Source of the DNA: Rhizobiales bacterium 64-17
GTDB lineage: Bacteria > Pseudomonadota > Alphaproteobacteria > Rhizobiales > Xanthobacteraceae
Length of the DNA: 64,000 nucleotides
Assembly (NCBI GenBank): GCA_001899285.1
Contig: MKWA01000025.1
Span: 92,038-156,037 of the forward strand
Reading direction: 5' to 3'
Shown here: piece after piece, positions 28,114 to 38,626 of the stretch
How positions within the stretch are numbered: the stretch's first letter is position 1
Layout: each line of letters opens with the position of its first letter
Position numbers and translations under genes: made by a program
The notes under the pieces: model-generated
The model's database searches: none
What the model saw: the letters and a program-made list of their open reading frames with translations, nothing else
What the model was told of the DNA's origin: nothing

Positions 28114-29988
28114 TTAAAGCCCTTCCAGCTCCCCGATCATCCGCTCGATGACGCTGAGGCCCCCCTGCCAGAACGCAGGGTCGCGGGCGTCGAGACCGAA
28201 CGGCTTGAGCAGCTCGGCGTGGTGCTTGGTGCCGCCGGCGGCGAGCATGTCGAGATAGCGCTCGGCAAAGCCCTCGTCGGCGTGCTCGTAGACCGCATAG
28301 AGCGAATTCACCAGGCAGTCGCCGAACGCATAGGCGTAGACGTAGAACGGCGAATGGATGAAATGCGGGATATAGACCCAGAATGTCTCGTAGCCCGGCT
28401 TGAGTTCGATCGCCGGACCAAGGCTCTCGTGCTGCACCTCCATCCAGAAGTTGCAGATCTGCTCGGTGGTGAGCTCGCCCTTGCGCCGCTCGGTGTGAAC
28501 CTTGCGTTCAAACGTATAGAACGCGATCTGCCGCACCACGGTGTTGATCATGTCCTCGACCTTGGCCGCGAGCATCGCCTTGCGCTGCTTCTTGTCCGTG
28601 GTCTGGGCCAGCAGTTTCTTGAACGTCAGCATCTCACCGAACACACTGGCGGTTTCCGCGAGCGTCAGCGGCGTCGGCGCCATCAGCGGCCCGTTCGGCG
28701 CAGCCAGCACCTGATGCACGCCGTGTCCCAGTTCGTGCGCCAGCGTCATCACGTCGCGCGTCTTGCCCTGATAGTTGAGCATCACATAGGGATGTGCGGA
28801 CGGCACGGTCGGATGCGCGAACGCGCCCGACTGCTTGCCGTCGCGCACCGGCGCGTCGATCCAGCGCTTCTCGAAGAAATCGTCGGCGATCTCGGCCATG
28901 CGCGGCGAGAACGCGCCATAGGCTGAGAGCACGGTGGCGCGCGCCTGCGCCCACGGCACCGGCTTCATCGATGCCTGCGGCAATGGCGCGTTGCGATCCC
29001 AGTACGGCAGCCTTTTCTTGCCGTACCACTTAGCTTTCAAAGCATAATAACGATGTGACAGACGCGGATAGGCCGCGCGCACGCTTTCAACCAGCGCGTC
29101 GACCACCTCACGCTCGACCCGGTTCGACAGATGGCGTGAATCCGCGACGTCCTCAAAGCCGCGCCAGCGATCGGAGATTTCCTTGTCCTTGGCGAGCGTG
29201 TTGGTGATCTGCGTGAACGGCCGCAGATTGGCCTTGAACGTCGTCACCAGCGCCTGCGCCGCCACCTTGCGCTTCTTGCCGTCGTGATCGGCCAGCAGAT
29301 TGAGCGTCGGCTCGATCGACAGCTCCTTGCCGCCGACCTTGAACCGCAGCGACGCCATGGTCTCGTCGAACAGCCGGTTCCAGGCGGCGCGGCCGGTCAC
29401 GGACTTCTCGTGGAACAGAAGTTCGACGCGATCCTCGAGCTGATACGGCTTTTCCTTGCGCACATCTTCCAGCCACGGCCGGTAATGCGCCAGCGGTCCG
29501 TCGCGCATGGCCGTGTCGAGCACCGCATCGTCGATGCGGTTGAGTTCAAGATCGAAGAACAACAGATGCGACACATCGGCGGTGATGCGCTCGTTCATGT
29601 CGCCATAGAATTTGGCGGTGACCGGATCGGTGCTGTCGGTGGCGTAAAGCAGCCCGGCATAAGAGCCGATGCGGCCGAGCACGTCGTCGAGCGCCTCGTA
29701 ACGCTTGATCGCCGCGAGCAGACCGGGCGCGCCGGGCGCGGCCGCAAGCTCCGCCAGCTTGCCCTTGTAGTCCGTCTCGAATGCCACGCACTCGGTCGCG
29801 ACACGGTCGAGATCGCGCTTCAATTCCGGGCTGTCGATGCCGGGATAGAGGTCGGCCAGATTCCAGCCGGGCAGATCGCCCAATGCCGGGCTGCGTGTTT
29901 TGGTCTTCGCTTTGGCCTTCGCGGCTGACGCCTTCCGGGAAGCGGGTTTGGCGGTCTTGACGGCACGTTTGGCGGAAGCGCGAGCCAT
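28114..29988 (-). CDS. M3 family oligoendopeptidase (PepF type) with basic N-terminal tail
   Basis: 624-residue zinc metallopeptidase that cuts short peptides in the cytosol. The zinc motif HExxH is in TLAHELGHGVHQVLAA near residue 410, with the third ligand in TASVFGEMLTF about 25 residues later. The first 35 residues are almost all Lys, Ala, Arg, Ser and Thr (SAKRAVKTAKPASRKASAAK) and precede the normal family start at LGDLPGWNLADLYPG. The ATG at 29988 is the nearest upstream of this tail; a longer frame overlaps the divergent regulator gene and is rejected. Divergent from the NtrC-type gene. Confidence 0.92.
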   Translation of the reverse strand: MARASAKRAVKTAKPASRKASAAKAKAKTKTRSPALGDLPGWNLADLYPGIDSPELKRDLDRVATECVAFETDYKGKLAELAAAPGAPGLLAAIKRYEALDDVLGRIGSYAGLLYATDSTDPVTAKFYGDMNERITADVSHLLFFDLELNRIDDAVLDTAMRDGPLAHYRPWLEDVRKEKPYQLEDRVELLFHEKSVTGRAAWNRLFDETMASLRFKVGGKELSIEPTLNLLADHDGKKRKVAAQALVTTFKANLRPFTQITNTLAKDKEISDRWRGFEDVADSRHLSNRVEREVVDALVESVRAAYPRLSHRYYALKAKWYGKKRLPYWDRNAPLPQASMKPVPWAQARATVLSAYGAFSPRMAEIADDFFEKRWIDAPVRDGKQSGAFAHPTVPSAHPYVMLNYQGKTRDVMTLAHELGHGVHQVLAAPNGPLMAPTPLTLAETASVFGEMLTFKKLLAQTTDKKQRKAMLAAKVEDMINTVVRQIAFYTFERKVHTERRKGELTTEQICNFWMEVQHESLGPAIELKPGYETFWVYIPHFIHSPFYVYAYAFGDCLVNSLYAVYEHADEGFAERYLDMLAAGGTKHHAELLKPFGLDARDPAFWQGGLSVIERMIGELEGL

Positions 29989-30190
29989 GGAATGCAACCT
30001 GTGCGGGAAAAACGGGGAAAGACGATGCAAATTATATGGCCTGCCGCCTCCCGCCCCGCAACCGGCGCGGCCGGACAGGCTGCCGCTTAAGCCGTCATTA
30101 AGCGTGAGCGGCGAGACTGCACCAATTCGGCACAACGCATGCTGCCTCGTCCCCGGCCCGCCCGGAGCCCACTGCCAGGAGCCTATTGTC

Positions 30191-31699
<1,509 letters not shown>

Positions 31700-31828
31700 T
31701 CTTAACGCCGGCATGCGCAACGCCGTTAAGCTTGCGCGTTAGGGCTATCGGAAGATCGTTGACGACTTCGCTCGAATTTTCGCGGCATTAATTTCATAGT
31801 CGCCGCGAAAAGTAAGAGTGAGGCTTTC

Positions 31829-33907
31829 ATGCGCAATGTCCGTTTCGATCGCTTGATGACCGGCACCGCCGTGGTGTTGCTGCTGGCCGGATCAGCCGCT
31901 CTTGCCGGACCACGCGACGATCTCGCGAGCCAGCGCCACAGCAACGAACAAGGTCCGATCCGCCGCAATGTCGGCACCATGCTGCCGCCGCCGGCAGCAC
32001 CCGCCGTGCGCCGCGACAGCGGCGCGACGATCATGACCATTCCGCCACACGCCGCGCGCGCCAACGCGCAGGCGATCGGCGATGAAGCGCGCGCCGCCAT
32101 TCCCAACAGCCGGCCGCTGATCGCGCCGGCGCCGCAACCGGCGCTGATCCCGGCGTCTGCTCCATCAGCGGTCGCTCCGATGCCGCTACCGGCGGCCACA
32201 CCCGCGCCGCAGTCAGCGCCCGAACCCGTTCCGGCGCCGGCCGCGACAGCGCCACAACCCGAGCCACGCTCGCCGCTCGATCGTCTGTTCGGTTCGAGCC
32301 ATCCGCAGATTCCCGATGCGCAGGTTTCCGAAAAGCTGCGCGCCGCGAAATTCGCAAGCCGCGTGCCGAACGCGCATGACCGCAAGGCAATCGAGGCTGC
32401 CTATGCGTCGCAGAACTATGCGCCGATGTGGTTCAAGGACGGCGCGCCGACCGAGCGCGCCAAGACCGTGATCGAGCGGCTGAAGAACGCCGCCGCCGAC
32501 GGTTTCGAGGTCAGAGATTATCCGGTGCCGGATCTCGCCACCATCAACAGTGCCGACGCGCTGGCGAATGCCGACATCCAGCTCACCAATTCGGTCGTCA
32601 CCTATGCGCGGCATCTGGAGAGCGGCCGCATCGCGCCGACCCGCGTGACCGCGGAAGCAGATTACGGCTCCGGCGCGGCACCGGCCGATCCGGTGGAAAT
32701 CCTCAAGCGCATCAGCGGCGGCAATATCAATGCCGCGCTCGACCACTACAATCCGCAGCATCCGGGCTTCCGCGCGCTGCGCGCCAAGCTCGCCGAGGTG
32801 CGCGCGCACGCGGCGAACGACCGCACCGCCTATATTCCGGAAGGCGGCGTCGTGAAGCCGGGCATGAAAGACCCGCGCATCCCGACGATCCGCGCCAAGC
32901 TCGGCGTCCCCGGCAAGGCGGACGACACCACCTACGACAAGGCGCTGTTCCTGGCGGTGAAGCGATACCAGAAGGCCAACGATCTGGTCGACGGCGGCAT
33001 TATCGGCAACATCACTATCGCCAAAATGAACGGCCCGAAGGCGTCCGAACAACTGCTCGCGGTGCTCGGCTCACTGGAACGCTGGCGCTGGCTGCCGCGC
33101 GATCTCGGCCGCAACTATGTGATGATCAATATCCCCGACTACACGCTGCGTGTGGTCAGCAACAACAATCTGGCGTGGAAGACCAACATCGTCGTCGGCA
33201 AGCCGCAAACCCCGACACCGCTGCTCACGGCCACGATGGATCATGTGCTGGTCAACCCGTCGTGGTACGTGCCGCAGTCGATCATCCAGAACGAATTGCT
33301 GCCGGCCTACGAGAAAGACCCGAAAATCTTCGAGCGCATGGGCCTCGAAGTGCGCAAGGGACCGGACGGCCACATCAACGTCGTGCAGCCGCCCGGCGCC
33401 GCCAACGCGCTCGGCCACATCAAGTTCGCGTTCCCGAACAAGTATCAGGTCTATCTGCACGACACGCCGGAGCGGCGGCTGTTCGCGGCGTCCGAGCGCG
33501 CGTTCAGCCACGGCTGCATGCGCGTCGAGAATCCGACCAAGTTCGGCGAGGTGATCCTGTCGCTGGCGATGTCGGGGCCGGCGCCGAACCAGCGCCAACT
33601 CGACCAGATGTACGGGCAGGACGAAAAGATGTTCAAGCTCGCCAACCGGCCGATGGTGCATCTCACCTATCAGACCGCGTATGTCGACGACGCCGGCAAG
33701 CTGGTCGTGCGCAAGGACATCTACGGCTACGACAGCCGCATCCACACGATCCTCACCTCCGACGAGCGCAAGATCGCCGATCAGGCGCCGCCGCAGGACA
33801 AGACCCGCGACCTCGCCACCGCCAAGAGCAACCAGGAAGTGCTGCGCCGGGTCGAGCGCCGCGAGGCCAAGAATCCCTTCGACTTCTTCGAGCGGATTTT
33901 CCGCTAA
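31829..33907 (+). CDS. L,D-transpeptidase (YcbB-like, YkuD domain) with peptidoglycan-binding domain
   Basis: 692-residue secreted cell-wall enzyme that forms 3-3 cross-links in peptidoglycan. A signal peptide (LMTGTAVVLLLAGSAALAGP) is followed by about 130 Pro/Ala-rich residues, the scaffold domain, a peptidoglycan-binding repeat near 340-390 (KALFLAVKRYQKANDLVDGG), and the catalytic YkuD domain with the Cys motif SHGCMRVENPTKFGE near residue 560. The size and domain order match E. coli YcbB/LdtD. A DUF882 peptidase gene follows on the same strand, giving an envelope-remodelling pair. Confidence 0.93.
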   Translation: MRNVRFDRLMTGTAVVLLLAGSAALAGPRDDLASQRHSNEQGPIRRNVGTMLPPPAAPAVRRDSGATIMTIPPHAARANAQAIGDEARAAIPNSRPLIAPAPQPALIPASAPSAVAPMPLPAATPAPQSAPEPVPAPAATAPQPEPRSPLDRLFGSSHPQIPDAQVSEKLRAAKFASRVPNAHDRKAIEAAYASQNYAPMWFKDGAPTERAKTVIERLKNAAADGFEVRDYPVPDLATINSADALANADIQLTNSVVTYARHLESGRIAPTRVTAEADYGSGAAPADPVEILKRISGGNINAALDHYNPQHPGFRALRAKLAEVRAHAANDRTAYIPEGGVVKPGMKDPRIPTIRAKLGVPGKADDTTYDKALFLAVKRYQKANDLVDGGIIGNITIAKMNGPKASEQLLAVLGSLERWRWLPRDLGRNYVMINIPDYTLRVVSNNNLAWKTNIVVGKPQTPTPLLTATMDHVLVNPSWYVPQSIIQNELLPAYEKDPKIFERMGLEVRKGPDGHINVVQPPGAANALGHIKFAFPNKYQVYLHDTPERRLFAASERAFSHGCMRVENPTKFGEVILSLAMSGPAPNQRQLDQMYGQDEKMFKLANRPMVHLTYQTAYVDDAGKLVVRKDIYGYDSRIHTILTSDERKIADQAPPQDKTRDLATAKSNQEVLRRVERREAKNPFDFFERIFR

Positions 33908-33929
33908 CAACCGTCCCACGCCGGATCAG

Positions 33930-33980
33930 CCCGCCGCCGTCCGCGAGTTCCATCTCGCGGATCGCGGCGGGCACCTTTTT
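33930..33980 (+). terminator. Probable terminator after the L,D-transpeptidase gene
   Basis: Outer arms cccgccgc/gcggcggg and inner arms ccgcgag/ctcgcgg form a long hairpin with one internal loop; caccttttt follows, so the T-run is offset by four bases. Confidence 0.6.
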
Positions 33981-34148
33981 GCCATGATTGTCAGCGAGTT
34001 ATGCACTTCGCCGGCGGGTGGCGCTAAGACCTCATTAACGCAACCCGACGAGACTGCGCCGAAGTTGTTTCCGTGACACGCATGTGCGTTTTCGAGTGCG
34101 CGTCGTTCGCGGAATGGTGTGGGACGGCCATTTCTCGCGGGAGTGCAC

Positions 34149-35849
34149 GTGCCGGTTCGGAGCGCGCGCCAGTTTTTGATCTCTTGTTCGACAGCGGCGC
34201 TCGCGCGCGCGGCCACCCGTGCGAACGGTGCGGCTGTTGCACGCACCGGACTGCGCATCAGCGCCGCGGCGCTGCTGATCGCGCTCGGCAGCCAGAGCCT
34301 GCAGACGGCAATCGCCAACGGCGATACCCGCACCCTCACGTTCCATCATGTCCACACCGGTGAGGACATCACCATCACCTACAAGCGCGACGGCCGTTAC
34401 GACCAGTCGGCGCTGAAGAAGCTCAACTGGTTCATGCGCGACTGGCGCCGCAACGAATCCGTGGAGATGAACCCGCAACTGTTCGATATCCTGTGGGACG
34501 CCTATCGCGAGGTCGGCGGCAAACAGCCGATCCAGGTGATCTGCGGCTACCGCTCGCCCGATACCAACGCGATGCTCCGCCGTCGCAGTTCCGGCGTGGC
34601 CAAGGCGAGCCAGCACACGCAGGGCAACGCCATGGATTTCTTCATCCCCGGCGTCTCGCTGGAACTCTTGCGCAATGTCGGCCTGCGGCTGCAGCGCGGC
34701 GGCGTCGGCTTCTATCCGACCTCGGGCTCGCCGTTCGTGCATATGGACACCGGCAGCGTGCGCCACTGGCCGCGCCTCACCCACGATCAGCTCGTCAGGA
34801 TTTTCCCGGACGGCCGCACCGTGCATGTCGGCACCGACGGCCAGCCGCTGAAGAATTATGCGCTGGCGCTTGCCGACATCGAGCGACGCGGCGGCCATGC
34901 CTCGAATGTCTCGCTCGCGGCCGCCGGCATAGGCGGCGGCGAGCAGCAGGTCGCGAGCGCGATGGATAACGACGGCCGCACGGTGAGCCGCGGCGGCAAT
35001 TTCTTCGCGCGGCTGTTCGGCAGTTCCAGCGACGAGGATGAAGCCGCGGCCGATACCACGCCACGCGGCGCGCCGGCGGCGAATCCACGCTCCGCGCCCA
35101 GCGCGGCTCCGATGCCGGCGACGGTTGCCACCACCCGCATCGCCAGGGCGGAGACGCCCGACACCACCGCCTCGATCCCGCTGCCCCATGCGCGGCCGGA
35201 CATTCCGCAGGCGCCGCCGGCGGCTCAGCCGACTGTTCTCGCGTCACTGCCGCTGCCGAAGCCGGCCCCCGGCCGCAGCGCGACCGCTGCGAATCCGCTG
35301 GCGCAGATGCCGTTCCGCACCGCCTCGGCCGATCCCGACGTCACCGCCGGGCTGGTCGCCGATCAGGATGCCGATCAAGGCGCCACGTCGCTGCCGCCGA
35401 TGCTGTCCTACGCCGCGGTCGAACCCGCCGACAGTGCGCGCGACACGCCGCAGGTCGCCGCCGCATCGCAGGCCGCTGCGCCGATGGGCGAACGCCTGCA
35501 ACGCACCACCTACAAGAACGCACCGCCGAAATCGCCACCGCCCGCCACGGCTTCGGCGCAGTCACCGACGCAACTGTCGGCCTCGATCGCCGCGCGGCGC
35601 TATCATGAGCCGTGGCTGCGCGCCGTGCTGATCGCGCCCGATGTCAGCCACTATCTGACCGCGATGCCGATCGGCACGCCGGACGGGCGGCAGCTCGCGC
35701 CGGCCATGCAGAAGCCGAGCATGGCGCTGACCGCCACGTTCCGCACCGATCCGAATGATGGATTGCGCACCGACCGCTTCACCGGCGGCGCGGTAGTGTT
35801 CATGACCACCACCGCCTTCTTCGGCCGGACCGCGGCGCTGACGCGCTGA
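34149..35849 (+). CDS. DUF882 (peptidase M15-like) secreted protein with long low-complexity C-terminus
   Basis: About 566 residues. An N-terminal hydrophobic export segment (LRISAAALLIALGSQSLQTA) precedes the DUF882 domain, a zinc peptidase-like fold related to D-Ala-D-Ala carboxypeptidases: VICGYRSPDTNAML, the ligand motif QHTQGNAMDFF, and FVHMDTGSVRHWPR. From about residue 240 the protein is Ala/Pro-rich and probably disordered, ending in a conserved-looking block ALTATFRTDPNDGLRTDRF. The start is uncertain: GTG at 34149 has a gggag site; GTG at 34119 gives ten more residues. Probably acts on peptidoglycan peptides. Confidence 0.82.
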   Translation: MPVRSARQFLISCSTAALARAATRANGAAVARTGLRISAAALLIALGSQSLQTAIANGDTRTLTFHHVHTGEDITITYKRDGRYDQSALKKLNWFMRDWRRNESVEMNPQLFDILWDAYREVGGKQPIQVICGYRSPDTNAMLRRRSSGVAKASQHTQGNAMDFFIPGVSLELLRNVGLRLQRGGVGFYPTSGSPFVHMDTGSVRHWPRLTHDQLVRIFPDGRTVHVGTDGQPLKNYALALADIERRGGHASNVSLAAAGIGGGEQQVASAMDNDGRTVSRGGNFFARLFGSSSDEDEAAADTTPRGAPAANPRSAPSAAPMPATVATTRIARAETPDTTASIPLPHARPDIPQAPPAAQPTVLASLPLPKPAPGRSATAANPLAQMPFRTASADPDVTAGLVADQDADQGATSLPPMLSYAAVEPADSARDTPQVAAASQAAAPMGERLQRTTYKNAPPKSPPPATASAQSPTQLSASIAARRYHEPWLRAVLIAPDVSHYLTAMPIGTPDGRQLAPAMQKPSMALTATFRTDPNDGLRTDRFTGGAVVFMTTTAFFGRTAALTR

Positions 35850-35858
35850 GATAATCCC

Positions 35859-36149
35859 TTAAGCGACCATGCCGAGCGCGTGCAGGTAGGTTTCGAGAAC
35901 CGCCTGCTCTTCCTGCCGCTCGTTGGCGTCCTGCTTGCGCAGCGCAACGACCTTGCGCAGCGCCTTGACGTCGTAGCCGTTGCCCTTGGCCTCTGCGTAG
36001 ACGTCCTTGATGTCGTCCTGCGTCGCCTTCTTCTCTTCCTCGAGCCGCTCGATCCGCTCCACGAAAGCCTTGAGCTGTTCCTTGGCGAAGCGGGTGTGCG
36101 CGTGCTGGGTTCCCTCGTCGTCTTGTTTGGCCGCTGCGCTGGACGCCAT
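35859..36149 (-). CDS. gapR: Nucleoid-associated protein GapR (DUF2312)
   Basis: 96-residue DUF2312 protein. Caulobacter GapR, of similar length, binds overtwisted DNA ahead of replication and transcription and stimulates type II topoisomerases. The family core is complete: [40 protein letters not shown] and the final helix [17 protein letters not shown]. The first 18 residues are a polar tail. Convergent with the DUF882 gene by 9 bases. Confidence 0.95.
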   Translation of the reverse strand: MASSAAAKQDDEGTQHAHTRFAKEQLKAFVERIERLEEEKKATQDDIKDVYAEAKGNGYDVKALRKVVALRKQDANERQEEQAVLETYLHALGMVA

Positions 36150-36301
36150 GGTACGCTCTCCCTCGTCGGATATCGGGGCGGAAAGTCCGCCATCTTGAAG
36201 GAAGAGGTTTCGGAATCCGGGGGCGAAAGGTCAACGACGCGGCCGGGCAAACCCCCGTCATCCACAAGGCGCGAAATTTAATTGCAGAAATTTAAGTGGC
36301 G

Positions 36302-36613
36302 TCAGTGGCGGTGCGGCGCGCTTTTGTCGAACGCCGCCTGCTGTTCCGGCGTCGCGGCCTTCTGATGCTTCTGCTTCCACTGGTCGAACGGCTCGCCGTA
36401 AACGATCTCGCGGGCCTGATCCTTGGTCATCGGCAGCGATTGCGCGTCGGCCGCGTCCTTCATCCAGTTGGAAAGGCAATTACGGCAGAAACCCGCGAGA
36501 TTCATCATGTCGATGTTCTGCACGTCGGTCCGCTCACGCAAATGCGCGACCAGCCGGCGGTAAACCGCGGCTTCCAGTTCGGTGCGGGTCTTGTCGTCGA
36601 TCTGATCGGCCAT
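36302..36613 (-). CDS. DUF1244 domain-containing protein
   Basis: 103-residue soluble protein of the DUF1244 family. The conserved block is NMMNLAGFCRNCLSNWM-like here (MMNLAGFCRNCLSNWMKDAA), with a Cys pair (CRNC) that could bind metal, followed by QAREIVYGEPFDQWKQKHQ. Function unknown. It lies just upstream of gapR on the same strand (152-base gap) and divergent from the glycerate kinase gene. Confidence 0.9.
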   Translation of the reverse strand: MADQIDDKTRTELEAAVYRRLVAHLRERTDVQNIDMMNLAGFCRNCLSNWMKDAADAQSLPMTKDQAREIVYGEPFDQWKQKHQKAATPEQQAAFDKSAPHRH

Positions 36614-36745
36614 GACGAGAACTCCTTGCCTGTTCCCCGCTAGATAGGCGTTCCGGATGCCGGGGTCCATAACGCGGACGGCCCTTGCGGCAATCAACCC
36701 CGCAAACCGGTTGGCCGGAACCGCCGGACGGCTAAAGTGCCCACC

Positions 36746-38029
36746 ATGAATCAGACCCGCCGCCTGCTCACCGACCTGTTCGATATCGCCACGGCGCGGG
36801 CGCATCCGGCCCAGTGCCTGCCCGCGCATCTGCCGCCGCCGCCGGCCGGCCGGCTGATCGTGCTGGCCGGGGGCAAGGCCGCCGGCGCCATGGCGGAGAC
36901 CGCCGAGGCGTTCTACCGGCCACAGATGCCGGCGGAGCGGATCATCGGCCTCGCGGTCGCCCGGCATGGCTACGGACGGCCGACCCGGCTGACCCGCATG
37001 ATCGAGGCCGGCCATCCGGTTCCCGATGCGGCGAGCCTCGCCGCCGCCGGCGATATTCTCGCGCTGGCCGAGAGCGCCGGTCCGGACGATCTGGTGCTCG
37101 CGCTGATGTCCGGCGGCGCCTCGGCCAACTGGGTCGCCCCGGCGAACGGTCTGAGCTTTGCCGACAAGCAGGCGGTCAACCGCGCGCTGCTGCGCTCCGG
37201 TGCCGGGATTGGCGAGATGAACACGGTGCGCAAGCATCTCTCGCGCATCAAGGGCGGCCGCCTCGCCCGTGCCGCCGCGCCGGCCCGCATCGTCACACTG
37301 GCGATCTCCGATGTGCCGGGCGACGATCCGGCGGTGATCGGCTCCGGTCCGACAGTGCCGGACCCGACCACGCTCGCCGACGCGCGCGCCATCGTCGAAC
37401 GCTACCGCCTCGACCTGCCGGAGAATGTGCGGCGCGCGCTGAACGATCCGGCCAACGAAAGCCCGAAGCCGGGCGATCCGGTCTTCGCCAATACGACCTT
37501 CGCGCTGGTAGCGACCCCGGCTGCTTCCTTCAGCGCGGCTCAGGACGCGGTGCGTGATGCGGGTTACGCATGCGTGTTCCTCGGCGATCAGGTCGAAGGC
37601 GAGGCGCGCGACGTCGCCGCCCGGCACGCCGCGATGGCGCGCGACCTGCAGCGCCAGGGCAAGCGCGCCATCATCCTCTCAGGTGGCGAACTCACCGTGA
37701 CCTTGCGCGGCAAAGGCGGCCGCGGCGGCCCGAACCAGGAATACGCGCTGGCGCTGGCACAGGCGCTCGACGGCAGCTGCGGCATCGCTGCGCTCGCGGG
37801 CGACACCGACGGCACCGATGGCGGCGGCGGCAGCGCCGACGACCCGGCCGGCGCCTATGCCGACGGCACCACCGCCGCCCGCGCCCGCGCCGCCGGCCTC
37901 GATCCCGCCGTGTTCCTCGCGGACAACAATTCCACCGAATTCTTCAGCAGACTGGGCGACTTGCTGGAGACCGGCCCGACCTTCACCAACGTCAATGACT
38001 TCCGTGCCCTCATCGTTGACACGCCCTAG
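36746..38029 (+). CDS. Glycerate kinase (MOFRL/GckA family)
   Basis: 427-residue glycerate 2-kinase of the MOFRL family, phosphorylating D-glycerate to 2-phosphoglycerate. Motifs: VLAGGKAAGAMAETAEAFY near 40, LALMSGGASANWVAP near 117, VRKHLSRIKGGRLA near 155, ILSGGELTVTLRGKGGRGGP near 315 and the MOFRL end with AGDTDGTDGGGGSADDP. The product feeds the pyruvate kinase encoded two genes downstream after enolase action. ATG at 36746; a GTG nine bases earlier is possible. Confidence 0.92.
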   Translation: MNQTRRLLTDLFDIATARAHPAQCLPAHLPPPPAGRLIVLAGGKAAGAMAETAEAFYRPQMPAERIIGLAVARHGYGRPTRLTRMIEAGHPVPDAASLAAAGDILALAESAGPDDLVLALMSGGASANWVAPANGLSFADKQAVNRALLRSGAGIGEMNTVRKHLSRIKGGRLARAAAPARIVTLAISDVPGDDPAVIGSGPTVPDPTTLADARAIVERYRLDLPENVRRALNDPANESPKPGDPVFANTTFALVATPAASFSAAQDAVRDAGYACVFLGDQVEGEARDVAARHAAMARDLQRQGKRAIILSGGELTVTLRGKGGRGGPNQEYALALAQALDGSCGIAALAGDTDGTDGGGGSADDPAGAYADGTTAARARAAGLDPAVFLADNNSTEFFSRLGDLLETGPTFTNVNDFRALIVDTP

Positions 38030-38053
38030 CGGTTCGCGCGACACCCAGCAGCG

Positions 38054-38626
38054 ATGTTGCTGATGTCCGCCGTATCGCTTCCCCAGCCGGCCGAGCGGCG
38101 CGTAGCGCGCAAGTGGCAAATGCCGCTTCGGGCGCTCGCGGCGCTGCTCTTGGCGATCGCGCCGCTGACCGCGATGCCGCGCGCGGCCCACGCCGATTTC
38201 AACGTCTGCAACTATAGCGGCGGCCGGGTTGGCGTCGCGCTCGGTTACAAGGATGGCGACGGCTGGGTCACCGAGGGCTGGTGGAATCTCTCCGACCGTA
38301 CCTGCGAGGCGCTGCTGCGCGGCGGACTCGTGGCGCGTTACTATTATGTCTACGCGATCGACTACGATCGCGGCGGCGAATGGACCGGGCAGGCGTTCAT
38401 GTGCTCGCGCGACAAAGAGTTCACGATCCGCGGCATCGACAACTGTCTGGCGCGCGGCTACGACCGCACCGGCTTCTACGAGGTCGACACCGGCGACCAG
38501 CGATCCTGGACCATGCAACTGACCAATTCAGCCAAGACCTCCGATGCGCCGATCGCCGCGCCGCCCGGATTACCGGCCGGCGGCACCAAAGGGGACCGGG
38601 CACCCGGCGGGCCGGCGAAACGATGA
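38054..38626 (+). CDS. DUF1036 secreted protein
   Basis: 190-residue protein with an N-terminal export segment (LRALAALLLAIAPLTAMPRA) and one DUF1036 domain: DFNVCNYSGGRVGVALGYKD, WVTEGWWNLSDRTCEALL, then RYYYVYAIDYDRGGEW and FTIRGIDNCLARGYDRTGF. Four cysteines could form disulfides in the periplasm. Function unknown. Its stop overlaps the pyruvate kinase start (ATGA), and it starts 24 bases after the glycerate kinase, so the three are one transcription unit. Confidence 0.88.
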   Translation: MLLMSAVSLPQPAERRVARKWQMPLRALAALLLAIAPLTAMPRAAHADFNVCNYSGGRVGVALGYKDGDGWVTEGWWNLSDRTCEALLRGGLVARYYYVYAIDYDRGGEWTGQAFMCSRDKEFTIRGIDNCLARGYDRTGFYEVDTGDQRSWTMQLTNSAKTSDAPIAAPPGLPAGGTKGDRAPGGPAKR

